Assembly (NCBI RefSeq): GCF_018309085.1 | Contig: NZ_CP070502.1 | Span: 744,001-808,000, forward strand | Source: Sporosarcina sp. Marseille-Q4063 | Lineage (GTDB): Bacteria; Bacillota; Bacilli; Bacillales_A; Planococcaceae | DNA length: 64,000 nucleotides | Direction: 5' to 3' | In this document: positions 47,089 through 56,129 of the stretch, one piece after another | Position numbering within the stretch: the stretch's first letter is position 1 | Layout of the letters: every line of letters begins with the position of its first letter | Program-made: the position numbers and the translations under genes | The notes under the pieces: model-generated | Told to the model about the DNA's origin: nothing | The model's input: the letters and a program-made list of their open reading frames with translations, nothing else | The model's database searches: none

Positions 47089-48048
47089 ATGAATTCTTCA
47101 TCGCTTCCGTTCCCTACAGAAGGAAAACGGTATTATACATGGTCCAGGCATTTAAAAGATGAATTTGGTTTCAAAGTATTTAAAGTTGCGCTTGACGCAG
47201 GATTTGATTGCCCAAACCGAGACGGCACTGTCGCTTTTGGCGGTTGCACATTTTGCAGTGTAGCAGGATCAGGCGACTTCGCGGGTGACCGTGTGGATCC
47301 AATCGATGTGCAGTTTGCTGAAATAAAAGAACGCATGCACAGAAAATGGAAAGACGGCAAACCGATGGCGTATTTTCAAGCTTACACGAATACCCATGCC
47401 CCCCTGCCAAAACTAAAAGAGAAATTCGAAGCAGCGCTTGCACAAGAAGGTGTTATTGGCTTATCAATCGCGACTCGTCCTGACTGTCTTCCTGACGATG
47501 TTGTTGAATATTTGGCTGAATTAAACGAACGCACTTATTTATGGGTTGAACTCGGTCTGCAAACCGTCCATGAAAAAACTGCAAATCTTGTGAACAGAGC
47601 GCATGATTTCGCTACTTATGTCGAAGGAGTCGAAAAACTTCGAAAGCATGGAATCCGCGTATGCACGCATATTATTAATGGACTTCCAATGGAAGACCAT
47701 GACATGATGATGGAAACAGCTCGCGAAGTCGCAAAACTCGACGTCCAAGGCATTAAAATACATTTACTTCATCTATTAAAAGGTACGCCAATGGTGAAAC
47801 AATATGAAAAAGGCGTGCTTGAATTTCTAGAAAAAGATGAATACATTAGTCTTGTCGCGGACCAACTCGAAATACTTCCTCCTGAAATGATTGTTCATCG
47901 AATTACTGGCGATGGCCCAATTGAACTGATGATTGGACCGATGTGGAGCGTTACGAAGTGGGAAGTTTTAAACGGCATTGACAAGGAACTGGAAAGACGA
48001 AATAGCTGGCAAGGAAAATATTATAAAGGAGCCGTTAATTTACTATGA
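47089..48048 (+). CDS. ytqA: Radical SAM protein YtqA
   Basis: A 319-residue radical SAM enzyme of the YhcC/YtqA group. The cluster cysteines lie in DCPNRDGTVAFGGCTFCS, with long spacing between the first and the CxxC pair as in this group. TRPDCLPDDVVEYL and WVELGLQTVH are group hallmarks. TAAGGAGTG precedes the ATG. It overlaps ytqB by 4 bases (ATGA); recent work on such pairs links them to tRNA modification (mnm5U-type pathway) in Gram-positive bacteria, which is recalled rather than shown here. Confidence 0.92.
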   Translation: MNSSSLPFPTEGKRYYTWSRHLKDEFGFKVFKVALDAGFDCPNRDGTVAFGGCTFCSVAGSGDFAGDRVDPIDVQFAEIKERMHRKWKDGKPMAYFQAYTNTHAPLPKLKEKFEAALAQEGVIGLSIATRPDCLPDDVVEYLAELNERTYLWVELGLQTVHEKTANLVNRAHDFATYVEGVEKLRKHGIRVCTHIINGLPMEDHDMMMETAREVAKLDVQGIKIHLLHLLKGTPMVKQYEKGVLEFLEKDEYISLVADQLEILPPEMIVHRITGDGPIELMIGPMWSVTKWEVLNGIDKELERRNSWQGKYYKGAVNLL

Positions 48049-48617
48049 AACTTCTTCGCGTACTCCCCATGGCACAGCGGTTACTTGCGGAGTCCGTAAA
48101 TCCGGGTGAAATCGTAGTCGATGCCACAGCTGGCAACGGAAACGATACGCAATTTTTAGCAGGACATATCGGTGAACATGGGCATGTCTATGCTTTCGAT
48201 ATTCAACAAGCCGCTTTAGATTCAACAGCAAAGCGACTTGGCGAATTAAATAGCCGTGTATCTCTTATTTTGGATAGCCATGAAAACGTTGATCAATATG
48301 TAGCAGATGAAATTAGCGGCGCTATTTTCAATTTAGGTTATTTACCGCATAGCGAGGATTTATCAATCGTTACAAAACCTGATTCTACAATTAAAGCGTT
48401 ACATAAAATACTCAATATGCTAAAGGTTGGGGGCATTATTTCAATTGCTGTTTATGACGGTCATGAAGGTGGATCTGACGAACGAGATGCTTTGCTAAAC
48501 TATGTTCAATCGCTTCATCAAGCAGATTTTCAAGTCATTAAATATGAACAACTCAACCGACTAAACAATCCCCCTTTTCTGGTCGCTATTGAAAAAATGA
48601 GAAGTTTATCCCAATAA
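48045..48617 (+). CDS. ytqB: SAM-dependent methyltransferase YtqB
   Basis: A 190-residue class I methyltransferase. The SAM-binding motif DATAGNGNDTQFLA is at about residues 26-39, and the motif IFNLGYLPH follows. It is translationally coupled to ytqA. The B. subtilis homolog has been identified as a methyltransferase acting on tRNA wobble uridine intermediates (MnmM), recalled from the literature. Target assignment is by homology. Confidence 0.92.
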   Translation: MKLLRVLPMAQRLLAESVNPGEIVVDATAGNGNDTQFLAGHIGEHGHVYAFDIQQAALDSTAKRLGELNSRVSLILDSHENVDQYVADEISGAIFNLGYLPHSEDLSIVTKPDSTIKALHKILNMLKVGGIISIAVYDGHEGGSDERDALLNYVQSLHQADFQVIKYEQLNRLNNPPFLVAIEKMRSLSQ

Positions 48618-48664
48618 AAAAGGTAGGCGTCCACTGAAAACACAGTCGGACACCTACCTTTTAT
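48614..48664. terminator. Bidirectional terminator between ytqB and the SDR gene
   Basis: AAAAGGTAGGTGTCCGACTG pairs with its complement around a short loop in a convergent gap. Confidence 0.85.
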
Positions 48665-49383
48665 AATTTTCGTACGTCTGCAATCGGACCAATAGATTTG
48701 AAATCTGCATGTTCCAAAACTGCAAAAAGCTTTTCGGCTGTTTCTTTTGCGCTACTCAGTATGCCTTGTTCTTTGTATGTAATGAACTGATCAAGAAGCG
48801 GAAAAGCCCCTTCGTCACTAGAACGAATTGTTCTCTGCATATCCGTGTCAATAATACCTGGCGCGATTGAAACAATTTCTACTGGATACTGTTCATTGGC
48901 TTGTTCCATTGCGACAACCCGTGAAAAATGGTCGAGTCCCGCTTTCGTTGTACAATATGCGCCCCATCCTTCGTAAGGATTCCGTCCAGCACCAGAAGAA
49001 ATGTTCAGGATTCGTTTTGGTACTTGCACATCTCGCAACTTTTCAATAAACGTATTTGATAGAATGATCGGTGCAGTTAAATTAACAGCAATCGACTTTT
49101 CGATTTCAACTGCATTTAAATTACCGACCAAACCGATTGGGTCTACAATACCTGCGTTATTAATGAGTGTAAAAGATGTAGCAGTCTCACTATTTTCATC
49201 AATAATTGATGTGAGGATGCCCTCTAGAAGATTTGTTTTTGCAAGATCTGCAGGTACAAAATTTGTCGCATCCTGGGGAACAGTTCTTGCAATCCCAATC
49301 ACTCTCTTCCCCGCCGCCTGTAATTGCTCTCGAAGTTCATGACCAATACCTTTTGACGCCCCTGTTACAATAACGACATCCAC
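48661..49383 (-). CDS. Short-chain dehydrogenase, YueD/benzil-reductase-like
   Basis: A 240-residue NAD(P)H-dependent SDR. Cofactor motif TGASKGIG (residues 7-14), NNAG (74-77 region) and the catalytic S-Y-K reading ISSGAG...GAYCTTKAGL. It resembles the YueD group, whose B. cereus member reduces benzil to (S)-benzoin; the natural substrate is unknown. The start is GTG, with GGAAGGGGA upstream, three bases after the preceding gene's stop, so it is cotranscribed with the DUF4825 gene. Confidence 0.82.
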   Translation of the reverse strand: MDVVIVTGASKGIGHELREQLQAAGKRVIGIARTVPQDATNFVPADLAKTNLLEGILTSIIDENSETATSFTLINNAGIVDPIGLVGNLNAVEIEKSIAVNLTAPIILSNTFIEKLRDVQVPKRILNISSGAGRNPYEGWGAYCTTKAGLDHFSRVVAMEQANEQYPVEIVSIAPGIIDTDMQRTIRSSDEGAFPLLDQFITYKEQGILSSAKETAEKLFAVLEHADFKSIGPIADVRKL

Positions 49384-49386
49384 AAA

Positions 49387-49932
49387 TTAGTCCCCTTCCG
49401 TATAAGCCGATACCCATTTATTAATATCATCGGTCAAGTTTTTTTGTACTTTTTCCTTAAATATTTTTGGATCTTTAAAATCAACCAATGTCGTGCCAAA
49501 CCACTTTTCAACATTCTCACGTGTCACAATATATGATTCATCACCAAATAGCAATTTTATTTCTTGTAAATTTCCGATAAGTGTAAAGGCAGCTGTCGTA
49601 TTATATACTATCGCTTGCTTAACCATTTCTGCCGATACATCCGAATCCAAATTATATTCAACGATAAGTGTAAACTTTTCCGGATCCATTTCTAATGGAC
49701 CTCTATAGTTATTTAACGGCAAGGCACTAAATAGCCCCCCCACATTTGAAGCATCACCCATATACGGATTTTCATATGACGTTACTTTTTCAAAATCATG
49801 TGTTAAAGGATCCTGTTGCATTTTGTCTTCACCAATTTTAACCTTGTTCGGCACCTCAAAAAACTGAATCCAAATAAATAACGGAACCCCAATTAGTACT
49901 ACAAGGATTAACATAAGTCTACGTTTATCCAT
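49387..49932 (-). CDS. Membrane-anchored DUF4825-like protein
   Basis: A 181-residue protein with an uncleaved N-terminal membrane helix (LMLILVVLIGVPLFIWIQFF, about residues 6-25) and an extracellular domain whose KVTSYENPYMGDASNVGGLF and LPLNNY segments match what is recalled of DUF4825. No enzymatic motif. It precedes the SDR gene with a three-base gap. The ATG is preceded by AAGTGGTGAAG. Confidence 0.68.
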   Translation of the reverse strand: MDKRRLMLILVVLIGVPLFIWIQFFEVPNKVKIGEDKMQQDPLTHDFEKVTSYENPYMGDASNVGGLFSALPLNNYRGPLEMDPEKFTLIVEYNLDSDVSAEMVKQAIVYNTTAAFTLIGNLQEIKLLFGDESYIVTRENVEKWFGTTLVDFKDPKIFKEKVQKNLTDDINKWVSAYTEGD

Positions 49933-50140
49933 TTCTTCACCACTTTTCCAACAAGTTTATTTCAATTGTTACAAGTATATCATTTTCATTACAGAAAAGA
50001 AATTCTCTTTTTCTACTATATGTTTTTACAATATAAAAAACAACTATTCTATGAAATTGTAGTTGTTTATATTCACAATTGCAAGAATATTTTAGCAAAG
50101 TACTGGTGAATTATAACTAGTATTCTAGGAAAAAATAAAC

Positions 50141-50182
50141 AAAAAAAGCTTGTTAACCAAAAATGGCTAACAAGCTTTTCCT
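50141..50182 (-). terminator. Terminator of the LysM-3D gene
   Basis: AAGCTTGTTAGCCA pairs with TGGTTAACAAGCTT, followed by TTTTTTGTTT on the minus strand. A second hairpin of unknown role (AACAACTA/TAGTTGTT) lies at about 50036-50070. Confidence 0.88.
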
Positions 50183-50187
50183 ATTTA

Positions 50188-50973
50188 TTAATCAAGAATT
50201 TTTATTTTAACATCTTTCCGTCCCCAATTAAGCGCTTCGCTTTGTGTCGGGATGAAAACATCGATTTTATTTCCTTTTATGGCACCGCCAATATCTCCGG
50301 CAATTGCATAACCATAACCTTCTACATGGACCTTAGTTCCAAGCGGGATGACCGATGGATCGACTGCGATTACTTTCAAGTCTGGATTTTGTTTTAAATT
50401 AATACCCGTTTTTGTTATTCCTGAACATCCGTTACAATAAGCTGTATAGGCAGTTGCTGTCACGGTAAATTCTTTTGTTGCTTTTTCCGAAGTTGAACGG
50501 GATGGTGTATCGACTTTTTTGCTCGCTTTCGTTACTGCGGTTTTTTTCGCTGGTGTTTCTGTAGCCTTTGCAGTTGATGTTTTAGCCGGGCTCCCAATCG
50601 AATCCACTTGTAGCTTTTGGTTCGGATAAATAATGGTTGATATCAAATTATTCTTTGCCATTAAGTCTGCAACTGAAACGTTATACATGTTGGCGATTTT
50701 ATATAATGTATCACCTTTTTTAATCGTATATTGTTTTGCTTCTTTTGCTTCCGAAATAGTAAGCTTCTGGTTTGGATAGATGACAGTTGACTGTAAATCA
50801 TTCCATTCATATAAGTCACCTACGCTTACATTATGCGAAACGGCAATTTCGGATAATGTATCTCCTTTTTCAATCGTATATGTTGAGGATGATGCCGAGC
50901 TTTCACTCGCACCAAATGTCACCAAGCCTGCAGAAACAACAAACATTGTAAAAATCTTTTTCAAAAACTTCAT
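50188..50973 (-). CDS. Secreted LysM-3D domain cell-wall protein
   Basis: A 261-residue exported protein. A signal peptide (about residues 1-27, ending around SSASS) is followed by two LysM peptidoglycan-binding modules (YTIEKGDTLSEIA and YTIKKGDTLYKIA, each ending YPNQKL), a Thr/Lys/Ala-rich linker and a C-terminal 3D domain (VTATAYTAYCNGC, KVIAVDPSVIPLGTKV, DIGGAIKG). 3D domains are lytic-transglycosylase-like with conserved Asp residues, as in YocH and resuscitation-type muralytic enzymes. Probably a cell-wall hydrolase. Monocistronic. Confidence 0.9.
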   Translation of the reverse strand: MKFLKKIFTMFVVSAGLVTFGASESSASSSTYTIEKGDTLSEIAVSHNVSVGDLYEWNDLQSTVIYPNQKLTISEAKEAKQYTIKKGDTLYKIANMYNVSVADLMAKNNLISTIIYPNQKLQVDSIGSPAKTSTAKATETPAKKTAVTKASKKVDTPSRSTSEKATKEFTVTATAYTAYCNGCSGITKTGINLKQNPDLKVIAVDPSVIPLGTKVHVEGYGYAIAGDIGGAIKGNKIDVFIPTQSEALNWGRKDVKIKILD

Positions 50974-51094
50974 CTCCTAGCTTTTTAGTCTATGCTCATA
51001 TTAACAGTCCCAAATTACAGGCATATTACAGAACGCCATTTTTCTAGTTACAAATATCAGCCGGAGTATTACAAGGGGGAGGCGATGAATATTC

Positions 51095-51610
51095 TTGGAT
51101 AATCTAGTTATTCGACAAGCAACGCTATATGACACCAAAGCCGTCACGTCGGTATTAGTCGAAAGTCAATGGTTTACGTATAAGCACCTTTATTCAAAAA
51201 GTTATATCCAAAACTTGGTCGACCAGTATTACAATGAACAAAGGATTAAGAGTGAAATCATGCTGATCAGCGATAAATGGAGTGGTTATTTCCTTGCTGA
51301 GAAGGCTGGAAAAGTTATCGGTGTCATCGGAGGTGGTATGATTAACAGTACGGCAGGTGAAATTTATGTTTTTTATATGGACCCAAATTATCGTGGTTTA
51401 GGCGTCGGGACACGATTACTCAACTTTTTCACTAAAGTACAAAAGCATTCATACGGGGCTACTGAACAATGGGTTGCTGTCGCAAAAGGAAATTATTACG
51501 GCATCCCCTTCTACGAAGCACGCGGGTTTATCTTTCAACACGAAGAGTTAGCGTACGGAACTACAGAAGATGATCAAGATATTTCACTGAAATACAAAAG
51601 ACAAATTTAA
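51095..51610 (+). CDS. GNAT family acetyltransferase
   Basis: A 171-residue N-acetyltransferase. The acetyl-CoA motif YRGLGVGTRLL follows the strand EIYVFYMDPN. Substrate unknown. The start is TTG at 51095 with GGGGAGG 13 bases upstream; an ATG between them leads to a stop after five codons. It is 17 bases from rtcB and likely heads a short operon. Confidence 0.82.
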   Translation: MDNLVIRQATLYDTKAVTSVLVESQWFTYKHLYSKSYIQNLVDQYYNEQRIKSEIMLISDKWSGYFLAEKAGKVIGVIGGGMINSTAGEIYVFYMDPNYRGLGVGTRLLNFFTKVQKHSYGATEQWVAVAKGNYYGIPFYEARGFIFQHEELAYGTTEDDQDISLKYKRQI

Positions 51611-51627
51611 AGAAAGAGGGTTTATCA

Positions 51628-52728
51628 ATGATTGAAATTAAAGGAAGGCATAATACGGCAATCGTTTTTACAGATGAAATCGAGGACAGTGCTAAGCAAC
51701 AAGTTTATGATTTATGCAATCAAGAATTTCTACAGGACGCAAAAATTCGAATGATGCCCGACTTGCATGCCGGAAAAGGTTGCACAATCGGCACGACAAT
51801 GACGATTAAAGATAAAATTGTCCCGAACTTTGTAGGCGTCGATCTTGGTTGCGGAATGATTTGCATCAAATTGGACGTGACAAAAGAAGATATCGATTTC
51901 AACAAACTAGATAAAGTGATTCGTCGAAATGTGCCGAGCGGGATGAACATCCGAAGAAAAGCTCACCACAATGCATCGGAAATTCCATACGACGAAATTA
52001 TTGCGCCTATTAATGAAGGAAGAGCTCGAGGAAGTATCGGAACACTTGGCGGTGGAAATCACTTTATCGAAATAAATGAGGGTGAAGCCAACAGCGTTTA
52101 CTTGGTCATTCATTCCGGCAGCCGTAATCCCGGTAAACAAATTTCGGATCACTATCAACAAGTGGCGATTGATACAAATCAAGATCCGAACGTAACAAGA
52201 GATATGGCTTATCTCAAGGGAGAGAACATGCAGAATTACTTGCATGACGTGAATATCGCTCAGCAATACGCGGCGTTGAACCGAAAAACGATGGCGGAAG
52301 TCATTATGAGAGGCATGGATTGGAATACAGTATCTGAATTCGACACGATTCATAACTACGTCGACATCGAGAATATGATTCTACGAAAAGGCGCTATTTC
52401 TGCGCAGGAAGGCGAAGTTGTCATTATCCCGATGAATATGCGTGATGGATCGCTCATTTGCCGCGGTAAAGGAAACCCGGATTGGAACTTTTCTGGTCCG
52501 CATGGCGCCGGTAGAATTATGAGCCGTTCACAAGCTAGACGCGAAGTAAACTTAGCGGATTTTGAAGACACGATGAAAGACGTTTGGAGCACCTCTGTTA
52601 CTAAGTCAACTGTCGATGAGTCCCCTTTCGCCTATAAAAAGATGGATGATATATTGAAGCATATTGGGGATACGGTTGATGTATTAGAGGTTATTAAACC
52701 TCTATATAATTTCAAAGCGAGCAGGTAA
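51628..52728 (+). CDS. RtcB-family RNA ligase-like protein
   Basis: A 366-residue protein of the RtcB family, which ligates RNA 2',3'-cyclic phosphate or 3'-phosphate to 5'-hydroxyl ends using GTP and manganese. Metal-binding VDLGCGMI (D72, C75), GGGNHFIEI and IHSGSRNPG are intact, and the guanylylated His lies in GPHGAGRIMSR (about H292). It is shorter than the E. coli enzyme (about 408). No RtcA, archease or RtcR gene is nearby. AGAGGG precedes the ATG. Confidence 0.9.
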   Translation: MIEIKGRHNTAIVFTDEIEDSAKQQVYDLCNQEFLQDAKIRMMPDLHAGKGCTIGTTMTIKDKIVPNFVGVDLGCGMICIKLDVTKEDIDFNKLDKVIRRNVPSGMNIRRKAHHNASEIPYDEIIAPINEGRARGSIGTLGGGNHFIEINEGEANSVYLVIHSGSRNPGKQISDHYQQVAIDTNQDPNVTRDMAYLKGENMQNYLHDVNIAQQYAALNRKTMAEVIMRGMDWNTVSEFDTIHNYVDIENMILRKGAISAQEGEVVIIPMNMRDGSLICRGKGNPDWNFSGPHGAGRIMSRSQARREVNLADFEDTMKDVWSTSVTKSTVDESPFAYKKMDDILKHIGDTVDVLEVIKPLYNFKASR

Positions 52729-52757
52729 TTAAATTTAAAAAGAGTTAGGTGAGCTTT

Positions 52758-53330
52758 TTGACTGCAATTTTGGGATATATTTCGGAAATGCTTCCTTATA
52801 TGATAATTGCGATGCCCGGTATTATTATTTACCGTTATATCTATAATAAAATCCGCAAGTTTGATAAGTTTAATTTACCTCATGAAGTCGGCGTCGTTAT
52901 TTTTTGTTTATTCATGATTGCTTTGTTTTCGCAAACTATAATGACGCGCTTCTATACGGGGCCAGTTGTCACTCGTTCATTTTCAAATATCAACCTTGTC
53001 CCCTTTCGAGTTTTTCTAGATAATTATTACGCCATAACTGAGCTTAATTATTGGCAGCCGTTTATCATTAACTTCTTGGGAAACATTTGCATTTTCATGC
53101 CAATTGGATTTCTTGTCCCATTATTATGGGGCAAGTTCAACCGATTTTGGAAAGCGGCTTTAATTGGCTTGGCGACGTCGCTGTTTATCGAAGTGACTCA
53201 ACTATCACAGGTTCGTAGTAGTGATATCGATGACTTATGGCTGAATACATTGGGTGGTATCCTTGGTTATGGATTTTATTATATTTTGAATAAAAAACAT
53301 CCACGACTAACTAAGAAATTTAAGAGGTGA
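52758..53330 (+). CDS. VanZ-family membrane protein
   Basis: A 190-residue protein with four to five membrane helices. It has the VanZ signature INLVPFRVFLDNY, NFLGNICIFMPIGFLVPLL and the acidic SLFIEVTQL and DIDDLWLNTLGGILGY motifs. VanZ-like proteins affect glycopeptide or other surface-antibiotic tolerance in some hosts; function here is unproven. TTG at 52758 is preferred since AGGTGAG lies at a good distance; GTG at 52749 is the alternative. Confidence 0.87.
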   Translation: MTAILGYISEMLPYMIIAMPGIIIYRYIYNKIRKFDKFNLPHEVGVVIFCLFMIALFSQTIMTRFYTGPVVTRSFSNINLVPFRVFLDNYYAITELNYWQPFIINFLGNICIFMPIGFLVPLLWGKFNRFWKAALIGLATSLFIEVTQLSQVRSSDIDDLWLNTLGGILGYGFYYILNKKHPRLTKKFKR

Positions 53331-53335
53331 TTAAA

Positions 53336-53989
53336 ATGTTTAAAGCCGTTACATTGTATACGAATCAATTGAACAAGTTGAAAAGTTTTCATCAAAATAT
53401 TTTAGAGATGCCTTTAATTGATGTAGGCGATGACAGTTTCTCATTACAAATTGGAAGTTCTACTTTAACTTTTAAAGAGAGTCACCTACCTGCCGCCTAT
53501 CATTTTGCCTTCAATATTCCAGGGAATCTTATGGCAGAAACGAAAAAATGGTTACAAGCACGGGTCGAGCTGAACCGCGAGGATGACAAAGATGAAGTTT
53601 ATTATAAGAGTTTTGACGCTGACGCGATTTACTTTGATGATCCAGCTGGAAATGTCGTTGAATTTATTGGGCGAAGAACGAAAATCCGCGCCGGTGATTT
53701 CACGCCTGATTCTTTGATGAATATTAGTGAAATGAGCATAACGACTCCTGATGTACGTGAGGCAGCAATGAAACTACAAGAATTCGGCGTGATAAGCCGT
53801 AACAATAACCCGATCGAACTGGACTCACTGAACTTTCTAGGTGAAGGTGATACTTTTATAATTCTAGTTCCACCGAAGAGAAGATGGTACTTTTCCGATA
53901 AGATTAGTGAAGTATGTCCGCTGGAGATTGAGCTTGTTAATGGTCATTCGATTTTAATTGATGAAAAAGGATTAATCTCAAATAGGTAG
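53336..53989 (+). CDS. VOC-superfamily (glyoxalase/bleomycin-resistance fold) protein
   Basis: A 217-residue protein with two beta-alpha-beta-beta-beta repeats. The first half starts AVTLYTNQLNKLKSFHQNIL and includes DPAGNVVEFIGRR with a metal-ligand Glu; the second half is shorter and ends ELVNGHSILIDEKG. It resembles CppA-like or dioxygenase-like VOC proteins, but no substrate can be given. GAGGTGA precedes the ATG, overlapping the vanZ-type gene's end, so these are cotranscribed. Confidence 0.82.
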   Translation: MFKAVTLYTNQLNKLKSFHQNILEMPLIDVGDDSFSLQIGSSTLTFKESHLPAAYHFAFNIPGNLMAETKKWLQARVELNREDDKDEVYYKSFDADAIYFDDPAGNVVEFIGRRTKIRAGDFTPDSLMNISEMSITTPDVREAAMKLQEFGVISRNNNPIELDSLNFLGEGDTFIILVPPKRRWYFSDKISEVCPLEIELVNGHSILIDEKGLISNR

Positions 53990-54049
53990 ATAGTTTGACT
54001 AATTTAGCTGTATACTATAAGAAATGTCTAAACTGGATGGTGATAAAAA

Positions 54050-54712
54050 ATGCCGATACCTTCTGATTACTCAAAACCGAAACGAAAGACAGCGAAAGAA
54101 ACCGCTTTTAATCAAATTCAACAATGGATTATTGACGGGACATTGCATCCAGGCGAAAAGCTTTATGATACCGAACTTGCAAAAGCGTTAGGAATCAGCA
54201 GGACGCCTGTCCGTGAATCACTGCAACTTTTAGAAGTGCAAGGCTTCGTGGAAATGTTCCCGGGGAAAGCAACGCAAGTGACAGCGGTCGAGAAAGAATC
54301 GATTAAAGATTTACTACCGCCTCTCGCTGCACTACAAGCATTATCCGCGGAACTGGCTATCCCTAATCTGACCGAAGAACAGTTAACCCTACTCGAAGAT
54401 ACAAATAGCCGTTTTGCTAAAGCGATTAAGTCCGAGGATTACTTTTCTGCTTTGAAGATCGACGAAGAGTTCCACCAAATCATCGTTGACGCGGCAGATA
54501 ATCCATATATCTTTTCAATAGTGGACTCACTTCAAGCACATGTTCGAAGATTATTTTTCCATAACTCAATCGTCTTAACAAGCAGTTCAATCGATGAACA
54601 TAATGACATTATTAAATTAATGCGAGATCGAGACGTAGAAAGTGTTTCAACATTAATGCGCAAAAACTGGTTACGTGCGATTGAAAAATTTCGTTTGCTC
54701 AATGCTGAATGA
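54050..54712 (+). CDS. GntR-family regulator with FCD domain
   Basis: A 220-residue transcription regulator. The N-terminal winged helix-turn-helix ends in LAKALGISRTPVRESLQLLE (about residues 44-63), and the C-terminal all-helical FCD ligand domain has DEEFHQIIVDAADN and HNDIIKLM with the spaced Asp/His metal ligands. The effector is unknown. GGATGGTGA precedes the ATG. Target could be neighbouring genes, which is inference. Confidence 0.9.
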   Translation: MPIPSDYSKPKRKTAKETAFNQIQQWIIDGTLHPGEKLYDTELAKALGISRTPVRESLQLLEVQGFVEMFPGKATQVTAVEKESIKDLLPPLAALQALSAELAIPNLTEEQLTLLEDTNSRFAKAIKSEDYFSALKIDEEFHQIIVDAADNPYIFSIVDSLQAHVRRLFFHNSIVLTSSSIDEHNDIIKLMRDRDVESVSTLMRKNWLRAIEKFRLLNAE

Positions 54713-54732
54713 AATAGGGATACTTAAACGTT

Positions 54733-54806
54733 CCTCACTGGTGCTTGCCTCCAGTGAGAAGCCTGGACGATAAAAAACGCTGAATATTAATATTCAGCGT
54801 TTTTCT
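54733..54806 (+). terminator. Double hairpin terminator after the GntR gene
   Basis: A first stem CTCACTGG/CCAGTGAG at 54733-54758 is followed by AACGCTGAATATTAATATTCAGCGTT, given here by its halves ACGCTGAATAT and ATATTCAGCGT, and TTTTCTCG at 54775-54806. Confidence 0.82.
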
Positions 54807-54861
54807 CGTTTTAAAGAAACGAAATATTTCATCCTTATTGAAGACCAAGTTGAAATGTAAA

Positions 54862-55614
54862 TTATAGTGGACAATAGTGATTTATTATATCTATTAGACG
54901 TTGAGACTTTTCCGATGATACAATTTCAGATAATCTTGCCCCTGCAATAATTGGAGCCCATTGAAAAACTTCTTCCTTTGATAAACCACTTTTCTCCAAA
55001 TATAGTTGCAAATACATTTCTGCTAACTCTACAGAAAACTGTGAATACAAAAGGTATGTCCGATAAATATCAGCACGAATATCCCCCGCACTTGAATCTA
55101 CCCAATCTATAATTGTCACTTTGCCATTGTCTGCAATAATCAAATTAAAAAGATGGAAATCTCCATGACAAAGTCTATTCTCAAATGTCATTGAGTCCAG
55201 TTTTTGTATTAATAGAGATTTATGCCGTTCTTCCAATTTACTAGTCGTTTCAATTTGACGTCTTAATTTTTCAATCATCGGTTCAAGCGAATCAGCAACA
55301 ACCATATGAATTTTTTGTTGGATATCAATAGATACACTCATGAAATGTTCAGCTTGATCCATATTTTCAGACAGGATATCACCTATTGTTCTACCTTTAA
55401 TATATTCCATTATTATAGCCTGTTTTCCATCTATATCTGTAAGATTCAATATTTTAGGAACATTAAGACCATGGAAGTAGGCAAGTCTTTGCTTATTTGC
55501 TTCGTAAAAAGATTCCGTTTTAGGCAGATAGTCGTTAAACACTTTGAAAATTTTATCTTCATAAAGATAAATTTTAGCTGTATTTCCTATTGCTATTGGG
55601 GTGCCTAAATTCAC
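54862..55614 (-). CDS. Aminoglycoside phosphotransferase (APH)-fold kinase
   Basis: A 250-residue small-molecule kinase of the APH/choline kinase fold. The nucleotide loop region is IGNTAKIYLYEDKIFKVF, the catalytic loop LCHGDFHLFNLI (His-Gly-Asp) and the magnesium motif IDWVDSSAGD. Substrate is unknown; antibiotic resistance cannot be claimed. The start is GTG with AAGGAGAG seven bases upstream. It is a lone gene on the minus strand. Confidence 0.85.
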   Translation of the reverse strand: MNLGTPIAIGNTAKIYLYEDKIFKVFNDYLPKTESFYEANKQRLAYFHGLNVPKILNLTDIDGKQAIIMEYIKGRTIGDILSENMDQAEHFMSVSIDIQQKIHMVVADSLEPMIEKLRRQIETTSKLEERHKSLLIQKLDSMTFENRLCHGDFHLFNLIIADNGKVTIIDWVDSSAGDIRADIYRTYLLYSQFSVELAEMYLQLYLEKSGLSKEEVFQWAPIIAGARLSEIVSSEKSQRLIDIINHYCPL

Positions 55615-55875
55615 TGGCTTTCTCTCCTTACACTATATTCTAGATATGTTTTCAACAAAACTTGTTTAAATCTTCTTTCTCTAACCTGCTTCATTATTTC
55701 CATAAGAAAAATACTTTGATTCTAGTTTACCAACAATATCAATAGATTCACATATAAATTTAGATTTTCCGACACACTTAAATGACCTCAAAACCCCTTC
55801 GAATTTAGTTTATTGTAGGGATACTTTGATGTTTAAGTGAGTCTATTTTTTGATTTCCCCATTTTAATGAAATTA
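55615..55875. other. Intergenic stretch with no recognised feature
   Basis: Between the kinase gene's start and the GC-rich element the DNA is AT-rich. No open frame with a ribosome site, hairpin or repeat was seen; it probably holds the kinase promoter. Confidence 0.5.
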
Positions 55876-56002
55876 GTTGATCGGAGTGCAGGGTGGCGAC
55901 TCCCGCGGAATTAGCGAGACAGCCGAGACCCCGCAGGAGCGACGAGGAGACTTGGCGCTCGCCCGCAGGAAAGCGTCCGCCCGTAACGGAGATCAACGGT
56001 CC
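55876..56002 (+). repeat. Dispersed ~130-bp GC-rich element with inverted ends (copy 2)
   Basis: Begins GTTGATCGGAG and ends CGGAGATCAACGG, so GTTGATC and GATCAAC form terminal inverted repeats. Same family as the copy at 8058-8189, in opposite orientation; the shared core includes GACTCCCGCGGAAT, CGAGACCC and GCTCGCCCGCAGGAAAGCGT. The inner parts differ by small insertions. It lies downstream of brnQ. Non-coding. Confidence 0.85.
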
Positions 56003-56073
56003 AAATAATATAGAAATACGTGAATAACGAATTGTTCAGTTTAAGTAAATCTCGGAACTACGCAATTAATAAA

Positions 56074-56122
56074 TAAAAAGTCTGAGAGGAATAATTTCAT
56101 CCCTCTCAGACTTTTCTATTTT
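56074..56122 (-). terminator. Terminator of brnQ
   Basis: AAGTCTGAGAGG pairs with CCTCTCAGACTT; T tails on both sides. Confidence 0.88.
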
Positions 56123-56129
56123 GAGTATA

